Below are positions 1-6,090 of a DNA stretch of 7,139 nucleotides, one piece after another. The DNA is from Micrococcaceae bacterium (GTDB taxonomy: Bacteria; Actinomycetota; Actinomycetes; Actinomycetales; Micrococcaceae), in NCBI GenBank assembly GCA_003486025.1, contig DNHA01000019.1:7954-15092 (forward strand), in the 5' to 3' direction. The notes beneath the pieces were generated by a model. That model was not told where the DNA came from. It saw only the letters and a program-made list of their open reading frames with translations, and searched no databases. How positions within the stretch are numbered: the first letter of the stretch is position 1; the number at the start of each line of letters is the position of its first letter. Position numbers and translations under genes: made by a program.

Positions 1-420
1 CCCTACCTCAGCGCCCAACTCATGGTCGAAGAGGGAGCTGGAGTAGTCCGCTTCAAGCGCTTGCTGCTTGCCGACGGCACACCTATGAGCTTGGATGAAA
101 ACTACATGCCTGCGGACCTGGTACCCGGCTTCGTTGACGGACCGCCACCATCCAAGCTTTACCAGGCGCTTCACGAGCGATACAGCATCCTCTTGGAATG
201 GGGCGAAGATCAGGTGGAAAGTACAGCCGCCAGCAGTGCACAAGCCTTACTGCTGGGCGTTGAGCAGGGTTTCCCGCTCCTGCAGATCACTCGCTATGCG
301 TATATCGGCGAACGCCTGGCCGACTACTCGGTTTCGCTGTACCGGTCGGACCGCTACAAGCTCTTTGTACCGCTCCAACGGCTTGGAACACGCACTCCAC
401 GCTATACAGACAATTTCTAG
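1..420 (+). CDS. GntR-family transcriptional regulator, C-terminal UTRA domain (5' end outside window)
   Basis: The frame is open from the first base of the window to a TAG at 418-420, giving 139 residues with no start. The ATG at 22 is internal to the domain and is not proposed as the true start. The sequence reads as a UTRA effector-binding domain, the C-terminal half of HutC/FarR-type GntR regulators. It has an early strand with RFKRLLLADGTPMSLDENY, a middle LYQALHERYSI, and the typical closing pattern in which SVSLYRSDRYK is followed by a hydrophobic strand. The N-terminal winged-helix DNA-binding domain should lie left of the window. UTRA domains of this family usually bind small metabolites such as amino sugars or histidine-pathway intermediates, but the ligand cannot be read here. 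The domain appears intact, with a natural end about ten residues after the last conserved strand. It has no visible link to the respiratory genes. Confidence 0.85.
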   Translation, partial: PYLSAQLMVEEGAGVVRFKRLLLADGTPMSLDENYMPADLVPGFVDGPPPSKLYQALHERYSILLEWGEDQVESTAASSAQALLLGVEQGFPLLQITRYAYIGERLADYSVSLYRSDRYKLFVPLQRLGTRTPRYTDNF

Positions 421-753
421 CCTTAGAAGCGATCCTGTCCTGTGCCAGTGATGCCAGCGCCCGCGCTCAGGCGCTACATAACAGCGAAGACAATGTGGTT
501 GGCACGGGAAGCCTGCCGCGAAGCGGATACTGCTGGGCAAACCGAGACCAACGAACTGACCCAAGCGGTGACTGAATTCTGATTCTGCCGCTGACTTGCT
601 GGCCTCTCGCTAAAGACTAAACACCACAAGCTGGCTAATTCCACTTGCTAACTCCGCTATCCGAAATCAGCGCAGCAGACCACTCGATCCGGCAGCCGTC
701 GAGCGACCCGACGAATCCACCATGGCCGCCATCGACCAGTAGCAGCCCAATGT
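421..753. other. Gene-poor stretch between the GntR gene and the transposon end
   Basis: No convincing gene is visible on either strand. One plus-strand frame stays open from the end of the GntR gene to about 557. Between about 417 and 500 it reads like protein (ALEAILSCASDASARAQALH), but it has no start codon of its own, no ribosome binding site and no family I recognise. It may be a fragment of a lost gene. A 6-bp inverted repeat (AGCGCC at 456-461, GGCGCT at 470-475) follows the GntR gene but has no T-run after it, so I do not call it a terminator. The last ~100 bases lie directly outside the Tn3-type inverted repeat, so they would be the old target DNA if that end marks the original insertion. 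Confidence 0.5.
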
Positions 754-791
754 GGGGTCGGCGCAGAAAACGGAAAATATCGTACGCTGAG
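754..791 (+). repeat. Tn3-family terminal inverted repeat (38 bp)
   Basis: The 38 bases begin GGGGTCGGCGCAGAAAACGG and end with TATCGTACGCTGAG. This is the layout of Tn21/Tn501-type Tn3-family ends: an outer GGGG, an AGAA-AACGGAAAA core and an inner TACGCTAAG, here TACGCTGAG. The outer GGGG faces left, so the element's interior lies to the right, the same side as the transposase remnant. In many Tn3-family elements tnpA is transcribed towards the nearest end, and the minus-strand remnant at 1085-1425 fits that. I see no matching inverted repeat elsewhere in the window, so the element is one-ended here. The match is to remembered family ends, not a database hit. Confidence 0.8.
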
Positions 792-1084
792 GCTTTCTCT
801 ATCGATACAGCGATACTTCTTCGACCACTAATGCCCACAATTTGGGAAGTAAGCACTCGTCGTGGGCCTGAACTTAGACCTAATCTTCGGGCTTTTCGTG
901 CTTCTACCCAGAGGGCAGAGGGCAGAGGGTTGTTGTGATTGATTACCTGCACTATTTCAGCATCAAATCCCGGCGATATACTCACGCAGACCGGGGATGG
1001 AAGATCGAGTCAGAAGCCTCCAGAAATGTTGGCTAAATCCGAGAAAGGGCACGTCTAGGAATAAACGGATCAATTTCTCATGCC
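792..1084. other. Non-coding stretch between the transposon end and the transposase remnant
   Basis: In intact Tn3-family elements the transposase gene usually stops close to the inverted repeat, but here about 290 bases separate them. The stretch holds no recognisable gene. It contains three tandem copies of CAGAGGG (909-929). It also has a short inverted pair close to its ends, GAGGCTTTC at 789-797 against AGAAGCCTC at 1012-1020, matching over 7 bp plus more with one base gap. It may be decayed transposon DNA, or a small secondary insertion between the transposase gene and the end. The minus-strand transposase frame runs through 966-1084 without a stop, but I see no similarity there. Confidence 0.4.
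909..929. repeat. Three tandem copies of the heptamer CAGAGGG
   Basis: Three perfect head-to-tail copies of CAGAGGG occupy 21 bases inside the transposon relic. Seven-base units would shift a reading frame if copy number changed, but no gene is recognised here. Most likely this is slippage in non-coding DNA. Confidence 0.8.
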
Positions 1085-1425
1085 AGCTGTCCCGCAGCAG
1101 GTTCCTGCTACGGGGCCCGTTTGGTGTGGAGGTGATGAAGGCATAGCGGCCGAGCATGTTGACGTGTTGATCGCCAAGCGGGGACAGCCGGGCGGTATCC
1201 GCGTCATTCATGAGGTTGCCGGCCTCACGCAATGCATTAATGGATGCATCGGTGCGGTGGGAGTTCCAGAGCATGATCGCGTTCAGGGGAAGGCCGAGTG
1301 CACTGACCTGGTCTTTCTGGCCTTCTTAGTGGCGCTGATAGATTTGCCCCGTGCCGTCCCTGGAAGGTCATGCGTACCGGGACCACGTACCGCAGATCAT
1401 CGGCCGAGGTTGGCAACGCTGTTGA
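1085..1425 (-). pseudogene. tnpA: Tn3-family transposase remnant (C-terminal part, with frameshift and stop)
   Basis: Read on the minus strand, 1325 down to about 1137 gives EGQKDQVSALGLPLNAIMLW, then a helix ending INALREAG, then TARLSPLGDQHVNMLGRYAF. This is the conserved C-terminal end of Tn3-family DDE transposases, which typically read YREGQEDQLGALGLVLNA-VLWN followed by D-ARLSPL-H-N-LGRY. Two lesions are visible. An in-frame TAA at 1326-1328 sits where the family has an aromatic residue (RH-stop-EGQ). A frame change lies near 1347-1352: GQIYQRH continues the downstream frame, while the preceding FQGRHG lies in another frame. Upstream of about 1425 similarity fades, and most of the ~1000-residue protein is missing. 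After about 1085 the frame stays open to a stop at 963-965 but no longer resembles the family. It is clearly non-functional, and it ends just before the operon's terminator hairpin. Confidence 0.8.
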
Positions 1426-1465
1426 ACCGAAGGGGAGTAGCTGGCATGAAGCCTGCTTAACCCAG

Positions 1466-1497
1466 AAGAGGGACACACCAGTAGGTGTGTCCCTCTT
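1466..1497 (-). terminator. Strong hairpin, probable terminator of the ctaE-qcrCAB operon
   Basis: AAGAGGGACACACC (1466-1479) and GGTGTGTCCCTCTT (1484-1497) are perfect 14-bp inverted repeats around a 4-base loop. On the minus strand the hairpin starts 23 bases after the qcrB stop codon, as expected for an intrinsic terminator. The T-run after the stem is short on both strands (TCTT or TCTTTCT), typical of actinobacterial terminators. Its symmetry means it could also stop plus-strand transcripts coming from the transposon relic. Confidence 0.8.
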
Positions 1498-1520
1498 TCT
1501 GTGACTAATGCGAGTCGATG

Positions 1521-3191
1521 CTACTTCTCGATCGAGTCTTGCTTTTCGCCTTCGACCTCATGGTGACCGTGGGCTGCGTGCGCAGCTTCGAGCTCCGATG
1601 GGGTCACTGGGGCAACACGATCCTCGAAGAAGAACTTCGACAATGCTGCGCGGCGCTTCTCCGAACCGGAGACGTGCCCTGCAGCATCCGGCTGAGCCGG
1701 GATGTACTTGTTGTCGTTGTAGCTGGTGAGCAAGAAGCGCTTGTACACGTCAACTTCCTCGTGCTTCTCCGAGAAGCCACCTTCAGGCGACATCTGGATA
1801 ATGCCAGCTTCACGGCCGTGCAGCACGATCTCGCGATCCTTACGCTGCAGCGACAAGCAAATACGGCGGGTAATCCAGAAAGCGAAGATCGGGCCCAGGA
1901 AGAAGAGTGTGCGCAGCCAGTAGGTTACGTCATTCAATGCCACATGGAAGTGGGTCGCAATCAGGTCCGAGGAGGCAGCTGCCCACATGACACAGTAGAA
2001 GACGACACCAGCAGCACCCATTGCGGTACGGAATGGAGCGTTACGCGGGCGGTCCAACAGGTGGTGCTCGCGGTTATCCTTGGTCACCCAACGCTCGATC
2101 CATGGCCATGCGAACATCACCATGAACAGTACGCCGGCAGGAACCAGGGCAGGAAGCAGAACGCTCAACACCAAGGTGTTATCGCCCCATGGGAACGGGA
2201 TGATCCATTCGAAGCTGAAGTTACCAAGGTAACCAGGCATCAAACGCAACGCGCCATCAACGAATCCGATGTACCAGTCCGGCTGAGTACCAGCAGAAAC
2301 AGGTGATGGATCGTATGGACCGTAGTTCCAGATCGGGTTGATCTGGAAGAGACCCGAAATGAATGCCACGATACCGAAGACGATGAAGAAGAATCCACCG
2401 GCCTTCGCTGCGTACACAGGACCAACTGGGAAGCCAACAACGTTGTCGTTGGTCCGGCCTGGGCCAGGGTACTGGGTGTGCTTGTGAGTGACAACCATGA
2501 ACAAGTGGATGACCAGCAGCAAGATGATTACTGCCGGAACGATCATGATGTGCAACGAGTACAAGCGGGGAATGACATGTACGCCAGGGAACTCTCCACC
2601 GAAGAAGAACATCGACAGGTAAGTGCCAACGATCGGCAGAGCCTTCATGACGCCGTCGATAATGCGCAGACCGTTACCGGAAAGCAGATCATCGGGCAGT
2701 GAATAGCCGGTGAAACCAGCAGCTAGACCCATGATCAGCAGCACGCCGCCGACAACCCAGTTCAGTTCACGTGGTCGGCGGAAAGCGCCGGTGAAGAACA
2801 CGCGCAGCATGTGCACGGACAGCGATGCTACGAAGAGCAGTGCCGACCAGTGGTGCACCTGGCGCATGAACAAGCCACCGCGGACATCAAAGGAGATGTC
2901 CATGGTCGAAGCCATAGCCGCCGACATGCCGATGCCCTTCAACGGGACGTAAGAACCGTTGTAGGTGATGTGGGTCATCGATGGATCGAAGAAGAAAGTC
3001 AAGAAAGTACCGGAGAGCAGCAGCAGTACGAAGGTGTACAGCGCTACTTCACCGAACATGAATGACCAGTGGTCAGGGAAGATCTTACGACCAAATTCCT
3101 TGACCATGCCCGAGGCACCGACGCGGGAGTCTACGAAATTCGCTAGACGACCGGTAGTGGTTGACGGGGTGTATTCATTGGTTGTTGCCAT
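1521..3191 (-). CDS. qcrB: Cytochrome bc1 (bcc) complex cytochrome b subunit
   Basis: A 556-residue integral membrane protein of the menaquinol:cytochrome c reductase. It oxidises menaquinol at the Qp site and carries hemes bL and bH. The heme-ligand pairs are H113/H127 (QVHHW, SVHML) and H214/H229 (SLHIM, VIHLF). The 14- and 15-residue spacings resemble the b6/Gram-positive type. The Qp-site motif is PDWY at 304-307, the usual actinobacterial version of PEWY. About eight or nine hydrophobic segments can be seen, near residues 46-68, 115-133, 146-165, 216-234, 266-282, 340-362, 390-409 and 425-443. From about residue 445 there is a charged C-terminal tail of ~110 residues, which ends His- and Glu-rich (HAAHGHHEVEGEK). 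Such tails are known in actinobacterial QcrB. The ATG follows the qcrA stop codon after two bases, suggesting translational coupling. GGGAG near the end of qcrA can serve as ribosome binding site. Confidence 0.97.
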   Translation of the reverse strand: MATTNEYTPSTTTGRLANFVDSRVGASGMVKEFGRKIFPDHWSFMFGEVALYTFVLLLLSGTFLTFFFDPSMTHITYNGSYVPLKGIGMSAAMASTMDISFDVRGGLFMRQVHHWSALLFVASLSVHMLRVFFTGAFRRPRELNWVVGGVLLIMGLAAGFTGYSLPDDLLSGNGLRIIDGVMKALPIVGTYLSMFFFGGEFPGVHVIPRLYSLHIMIVPAVIILLLVIHLFMVVTHKHTQYPGPGRTNDNVVGFPVGPVYAAKAGGFFFIVFGIVAFISGLFQINPIWNYGPYDPSPVSAGTQPDWYIGFVDGALRLMPGYLGNFSFEWIIPFPWGDNTLVLSVLLPALVPAGVLFMVMFAWPWIERWVTKDNREHHLLDRPRNAPFRTAMGAAGVVFYCVMWAAASSDLIATHFHVALNDVTYWLRTLFFLGPIFAFWITRRICLSLQRKDREIVLHGREAGIIQMSPEGGFSEKHEEVDVYKRFLLTSYNDNKYIPAQPDAAGHVSGSEKRRAALSKFFFEDRVAPVTPSELEAAHAAHGHHEVEGEKQDSIEK

Positions 3192-3193
3192 GA

Positions 3194-4243
3194 TTATCCA
3201 CGCTCCCAGTAGCTTGGGCCTACAGGTTCGTGGAAGTCGCTCTGAGCTACGAGGTAGCCGTCAGCGTCCACGGTAATAGGCAACTGTGGAAGTGCGTGAC
3301 CTGCCGGGCCGAAGATAACCTTGCACTCATTGGCGAGGTCGAAGGTCGACTGGTGGCATGGGCACAGCAGGTGGTGGGTGTGCTGCTCGTACAAGGCGAT
3401 CGGGCAACCCACGTGGGTGCAGATCTTCGAGTAGGCAACAATGCCATCTACGTGCCAGTCTTCACGGCCCTCGGAAATATTCATTTCCTGCGGGTCCATG
3501 CGCATGAGCAGTACAACTGCCTTAGCCTTTTCGTTCAGCATGTTCTCTGCATTTTCCAGACCCTCAGGGATCACGTGGAAAGCGGAGCCAAGCTGGACAT
3601 CCGAGGCCTTGATCGGAGTACCCGATGGGTCGCGGGTCAGACGAACGCCGGTGTCCCACAAAGTGTGACGCATCTGCTCGATCATCTGATGTGCGGTCTT
3701 ACCGGTGCGGTCAAGGTCGCGGAACATGAAGATTGCTGGAATCGGTGCCAAAGCGATGGCACCAATCAAAGTGTTGCGGATCAGCGGACGGCGCTTGATA
3801 CCGGTTTCTTCGATCACGGTGTCGATGATATCGACTGCATCCTGGCGATCTTTTTCGGAGCTGATTTCGTGACGTTGTTCAACGAGTTCATGGTCCGGCA
3901 TCAGAGTCTTAGCCCAGTGAACGATACCCACACCAATGCCGAGCATCGCGAATGCGGTGCCCAAGCCCAGTGCAGCGTTCTGCACACGCAGTTCTGCGAA
4001 GGTCATATCGCCCAGGTGACCCAGGACGAAGTAAGCCACGAAGAAGAACAGCGTGCCAATGATGGAGATGGTAAATAGCAGCGCAACTTGGCGCTCGTGT
4101 CGCTTGGCTGCGCGCGGATCGCGATCTGCGAGACGCGGACGATGTGGGGGGAGTCCTGGATCCGGGAACCGGTCCTGAGCTACATCGTCAGCCTTAGCAA
4201 CGGTGCCCGATTCTTCGGGACTGCCGTGACTATGGTCGCCCAT
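3194..4243 (-). CDS. qcrA: Cytochrome bc1 (bcc) complex Rieske iron-sulfur subunit
   Basis: A 349-residue Rieske protein that passes electrons from menaquinol at QcrB to cytochrome cc (QcrC). The 2Fe-2S ligands are plain: CTHVGC at 275-280 and CPCHQS at 294-299. The spaced cysteines C280 and C296 can form the usual stabilising disulfide. The downstream GPAGHALPQLPI matches the proline loop of the family. Three hydrophobic segments precede the cluster domain (about 53-74, 92-112 and 158-174). This is the actinobacterial arrangement; mitochondrial and proteobacterial Rieske proteins have one. The first ~50 residues are polar and probably cytoplasmic. The ATG lies 12 bases after AAGGA, with a purine-rich GAGAGAG closer in. 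It is the third gene of the operon, 69 bases after qcrC. Confidence 0.97.
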   Translation of the reverse strand: MGDHSHGSPEESGTVAKADDVAQDRFPDPGLPPHRPRLADRDPRAAKRHERQVALLFTISIIGTLFFFVAYFVLGHLGDMTFAELRVQNAALGLGTAFAMLGIGVGIVHWAKTLMPDHELVEQRHEISSEKDRQDAVDIIDTVIEETGIKRRPLIRNTLIGAIALAPIPAIFMFRDLDRTGKTAHQMIEQMRHTLWDTGVRLTRDPSGTPIKASDVQLGSAFHVIPEGLENAENMLNEKAKAVVLLMRMDPQEMNISEGREDWHVDGIVAYSKICTHVGCPIALYEQHTHHLLCPCHQSTFDLANECKVIFGPAGHALPQLPITVDADGYLVAQSDFHEPVGPSYWERG

Positions 4244-4291
4244 GTTTCTCTCTCATCCTTCTGTTAGGAATTTATGTACGTAGTGATGTTT

Positions 4292-4305
4292 GCGGTTTTC
4301 ACCGC
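4292..4305 (-). other. Small hairpin with GAAA tetraloop between qcrC and qcrA
   Basis: On the mRNA strand the sequence reads GCGGT-GAAA-ACCGC, a perfect 5-bp stem closed by a GNRA tetraloop. It begins 7 bases after the qcrC stop codon and lies ~48 bases upstream of the qcrA start. No T-run follows, so it is unlikely to terminate transcription. It could protect or mark a processing point that sets the qcrC/qcrA ratio. That role is inference. Confidence 0.5.
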
Positions 4306-4312
4306 GAAAGCC

Positions 4313-5107
4313 TTAGGAAGGACGCGAGGTCAACCAAATGGTGAAGGCGATGATGATGCCCAAACCGGCGGTCCAAACGAAGAGACCTTCAGCCACTGGG
4401 CCAAGGTTTCCAAGAGCAGCGCCACCGGCAGAACCATTAGCTTCAATGGTCTTCAAGAAGGTGATCACATCGCGCTTCTCATCGGGGGTGATGTTCGAGT
4501 CGTTGAACACTGGCATGTTCTGCGGACCGGTAGCCATCGCTTCGTAAATGTGCTTCTCTGAGACGCCTGCTAGCGTCGGAGCAAACTTACCGCGGGTCAA
4601 CGCGCCACCACCGGCAGCAGCGTTGTGGCACATTGCGCAGTTCACGCGGAAGACGGTGCCACCGTGGGCGGCGTCGCCCTGAGTGGTATCCAGCACTTCT
4701 TCGCCTGGAATTGCTGGACCTGCACCGAGGCTCGCAACGTAGGCCGACAGCTGGGAGATCTGCTCATCGTCAAACTGTACTGGCTTAGCCTGGGCCTGTG
4801 GCCCCTGCATCTGCATCGGCATACGGCCGGTGCCTACCTGGAAGTCAACTGCTGCTGCGCCGACGCCGATCAACGATGGGCCGTCTGCGGTGCCTTCGGC
4901 GCTCATGCCGTGGCAGGTGGCGCAGTTGGCTACGAAAAGCTTCTGGCCTTCTTCCACATCGGTAACCGATGCAGAAGTGGTATCCGCTGCCTTCGCTTCG
5001 CTTACGCTGCCTGCTGCAGTGTAGAGACTGCCGGTGACCAGCAATCCGAACAACAGCAGGGCCACAGCGGCGAGCGGGTGGCGGCGCTTTTTCGAAAGAG
5101 CCTTCAC
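4313..5107 (-). CDS. qcrC: Diheme cytochrome c subunit of the bcc complex
   Basis: A membrane-anchored cytochrome cc that takes electrons from the Rieske protein and hands them to the aa3 oxidase without a soluble cytochrome c. There are two heme-attachment motifs, CATCH and CAMCH, about 95 residues apart, each followed by a Met region that can supply the sixth ligand (GRMPMQ and QNMPVF). An N-terminal hydrophobic helix preceded by KKRRH acts as signal/anchor. A second helix near the C-terminus (FVWTAGLGIIIAFTIWL) anchors the tail, with RPS left inside. Two GTG starts are possible: 5120-5122 (269 residues) or 5105-5107 (264 residues). I chose 5107 because GAGGA at 5116-5120 lies 8 bases upstream of it, while the longer start has only a weak AAGAAA upstream. 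Its length is close to that of the known C. glutamicum and mycobacterial proteins. Confidence 0.95.
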   Translation of the reverse strand: MKALSKKRRHPLAAVALLLFGLLVTGSLYTAAGSVSEAKAADTTSASVTDVEEGQKLFVANCATCHGMSAEGTADGPSLIGVGAAAVDFQVGTGRMPMQMQGPQAQAKPVQFDDEQISQLSAYVASLGAGPAIPGEEVLDTTQGDAAHGGTVFRVNCAMCHNAAAGGGALTRGKFAPTLAGVSEKHIYEAMATGPQNMPVFNDSNITPDEKRDVITFLKTIEANGSAGGAALGNLGPVAEGLFVWTAGLGIIIAFTIWLTSRPS

Positions 5108-5158
5108 TTGCTGGTTCCTCACTTAGTTTCTTGGTGTGGTGTTGCCATACTTCCGTGG

Positions 5159-5184
5159 AGGCAACTGATGGATATTAGTTGCCT
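5159..5184 (-). other. Hairpin overlapping the ctaE stop codon
   Basis: AGGCAACT (5177-5184 read on the minus strand) pairs with AGTTGCCT (5166-5159), an 8-bp perfect stem with a 10-base loop. The stem takes in two bases of the ctaE TAG stop (5183-5185) and lies ~50 bases upstream of the qcrC start. No T-run follows, so full termination is unlikely. An attenuator, or an RNA processing or stability element between the oxidase and reductase genes, is possible. Confidence 0.5.
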
Positions 5185-5821
5185 ATTTTAGGAAGTAGAT
5201 GATCGCAAACAGCGCGATCCACACTACGTCAACGAAGTGCCAGTAATAAGACACAACGATGGCGCCGGTCGCTTCGAAGTGACCAAACTTCTTAGCCAAC
5301 ATAGCTCTACCGATGATCAGCAAGAATGCGATCAGGCCACCGAGCACGTGTATGCCGTGGAAGCCGGTAGTGATGTAGAACGATGAAGCGTACGAGTTCG
5401 AGTTCATTGCAACGCCTTCGCTCACGAGCACGGCGTATTCATAGGCCTGAACAGAGACGAAGATCGAGCCGAGAATGAAGGTGAGGATGAACCATTCGAT
5501 CATTCCCCATTCCTTGAACTTAAAAAGTCCGCCGGTACGGCGGAGCTTGAACTCTTCGGCTTTGAACACGCCAATCTGGCAGGAGAACGAGCTGGACACC
5601 AGAATCAAGGTGTTAACCAGCGCGAACGGTACGTTCAGCTTTGAAGTTTCGGTCGCCCAAAGCTCGGGCGCGGCAGCCCGGAGGCTGAAATACATGGCGA
5701 AGAGGGCGGCGAAGAACATGAGCTCGCTGGAGAGCCACACCATCGTTCCCACCGACACCATGTTTGGGCGGTTCGGCGCATGTGGCGCCGTCGTATTTGG
5801 GGCATGAGTCGCAGTTGTCAC
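5183..5821 (-). CDS. ctaE: Cytochrome c oxidase (aa3) subunit III
   Basis: A 212-residue subunit of complex IV, a membrane protein that stabilises the catalytic subunit and its proton uptake. Five hydrophobic helices are visible (about 24-46, 66-86, 108-127, 150-170 and 188-210), the short bacterial form without the first two helices of mitochondrial COX3. Family signatures present are SSELMFFAALFAMYF with the conserved Glu at residue 33, TTGFHGIHV with His at 155 and 158, and YYWHFVDVVW near the end. The N-terminal NRPNMVSVGTMVWLSSE is typical of actinobacterial CtaE. The start is GTG: an in-frame TAG lies 15 bases upstream with no other start between, and the next ATG (residue 21) would cut conserved sequence. 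The ribosome binding site is poor (AGG directly adjacent). It is the first gene of the minus-strand operon. Subunits I and II (ctaD, ctaC) are not in the window. Confidence 0.97.
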   Translation of the reverse strand: MTTATHAPNTTAPHAPNRPNMVSVGTMVWLSSELMFFAALFAMYFSLRAAAPELWATETSKLNVPFALVNTLILVSSSFSCQIGVFKAEEFKLRRTGGLFKFKEWGMIEWFILTFILGSIFVSVQAYEYAVLVSEGVAMNSNSYASSFYITTGFHGIHVLGGLIAFLLIIGRAMLAKKFGHFEATGAIVVSYYWHFVDVVWIALFAIIYFLK

Positions 5822-5941
5822 CCTGTCATTATGTCTCTAAACAGCCCTCAGATACCAATGCAAACCATGGTTATTTGGGGTTTGCTACGCCACACCATGA
5901 GAACAACCGCGGAAACATGCGGAAGTAGCCGAGAAACTCTT

Positions 5942-5956
5942 TCTACAATTTGTAGA
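5942..5956. promoter_or_regulatory. 15-bp palindrome in the divergent ctaE-trpD intergenic region (possible operator)
   Basis: TCTACAA-T-TTGTAGA is a perfect 7+7 palindrome around one central base, located 121 bases upstream of the ctaE start and 135 bases upstream of the trpD start. Symmetry of this length suits a dimeric regulator, and on the plus strand it also contains a -10-like TACAAT. I do not recognise it as the site of a named regulator. The rest of 5822-6090 shows no clear ctaE promoter. Confidence 0.4.
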
Positions 5957-6022
5957 GCTTGGGTCGGCGCGCCGCACGAAACAATCGCTTAAACAACACA
6001 AATGTTCCCTAATTGAGGGCAT

Positions 6023-6049
6023 TTTTGACCCGAAAACAGTCTTTTGACC
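6023..6049 (+). promoter_or_regulatory. Two TTTTGACC direct repeats upstream of trpD
   Basis: TTTTGACC occurs at 6023-6030 and again at 6042-6049, 19 bases apart start to start, or about two helical turns. Each includes a -35-like TTGACC. From the second copy a 17-base spacer leads to a weak CATGAA at 6066, not a convincing -10 box. The pair may be a regulator site or part of the trpD promoter. An 8-bp palindrome TCACGTGA (6055-6062) follows directly. Confidence 0.35.
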
Positions 6050-6090
6050 GCGTATCACGTGACGACATGAACTAGCAGAGAGGGGGACCC

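Noticed and set aside
456..475. Hairpin after the GntR gene as a terminator
   Set aside because: Only a 6-bp stem with an 8-base loop and no T-run following.
635..985. 116-codon minus-strand open frame crossing the transposon end
   Set aside because: It runs straight through the Tn3-type terminal repeat and the CAGAGGG repeats, shows no recognisable domain and has no good ribosome binding site. It is more likely chance than a gene.
1080..1460. 126-codon plus-strand open frame
   Set aside because: It lies opposite the transposase remnant and has no family resemblance of its own. It is a shadow of the decayed gene.
1518..2306. 262-codon plus-strand open frame opposite qcrB
   Set aside because: It is antisense to a clear, full-length qcrB. 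Its Gln/His/Arg-rich content is what codon bias produces on the opposite strand.
3230..4078. 282-codon plus-strand open frame opposite qcrA
   Set aside because: It is antisense to an intact Rieske gene with all cluster ligands, and has no family features of its own.
4625..5191. 188-codon plus-strand open frame opposite qcrC
   Set aside because: It is antisense to qcrC. The Cys- and Ala-rich composition is a reverse-strand artefact.
5863..5872. AACCATGGTT palindrome upstream of ctaE as an operator
   Set aside because: A 10-bp palindrome built around an NcoI-like core can occur by chance in this length, and nothing else supports it.
6007..6026. CCCT-AATTG-AGGG hairpin followed by TTTTT as a terminator or attenuator before trpD
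   Set aside because: The 4-bp stem is too short to be stable. No leader peptide with Trp codons or competing stem is visible between it and trpD.
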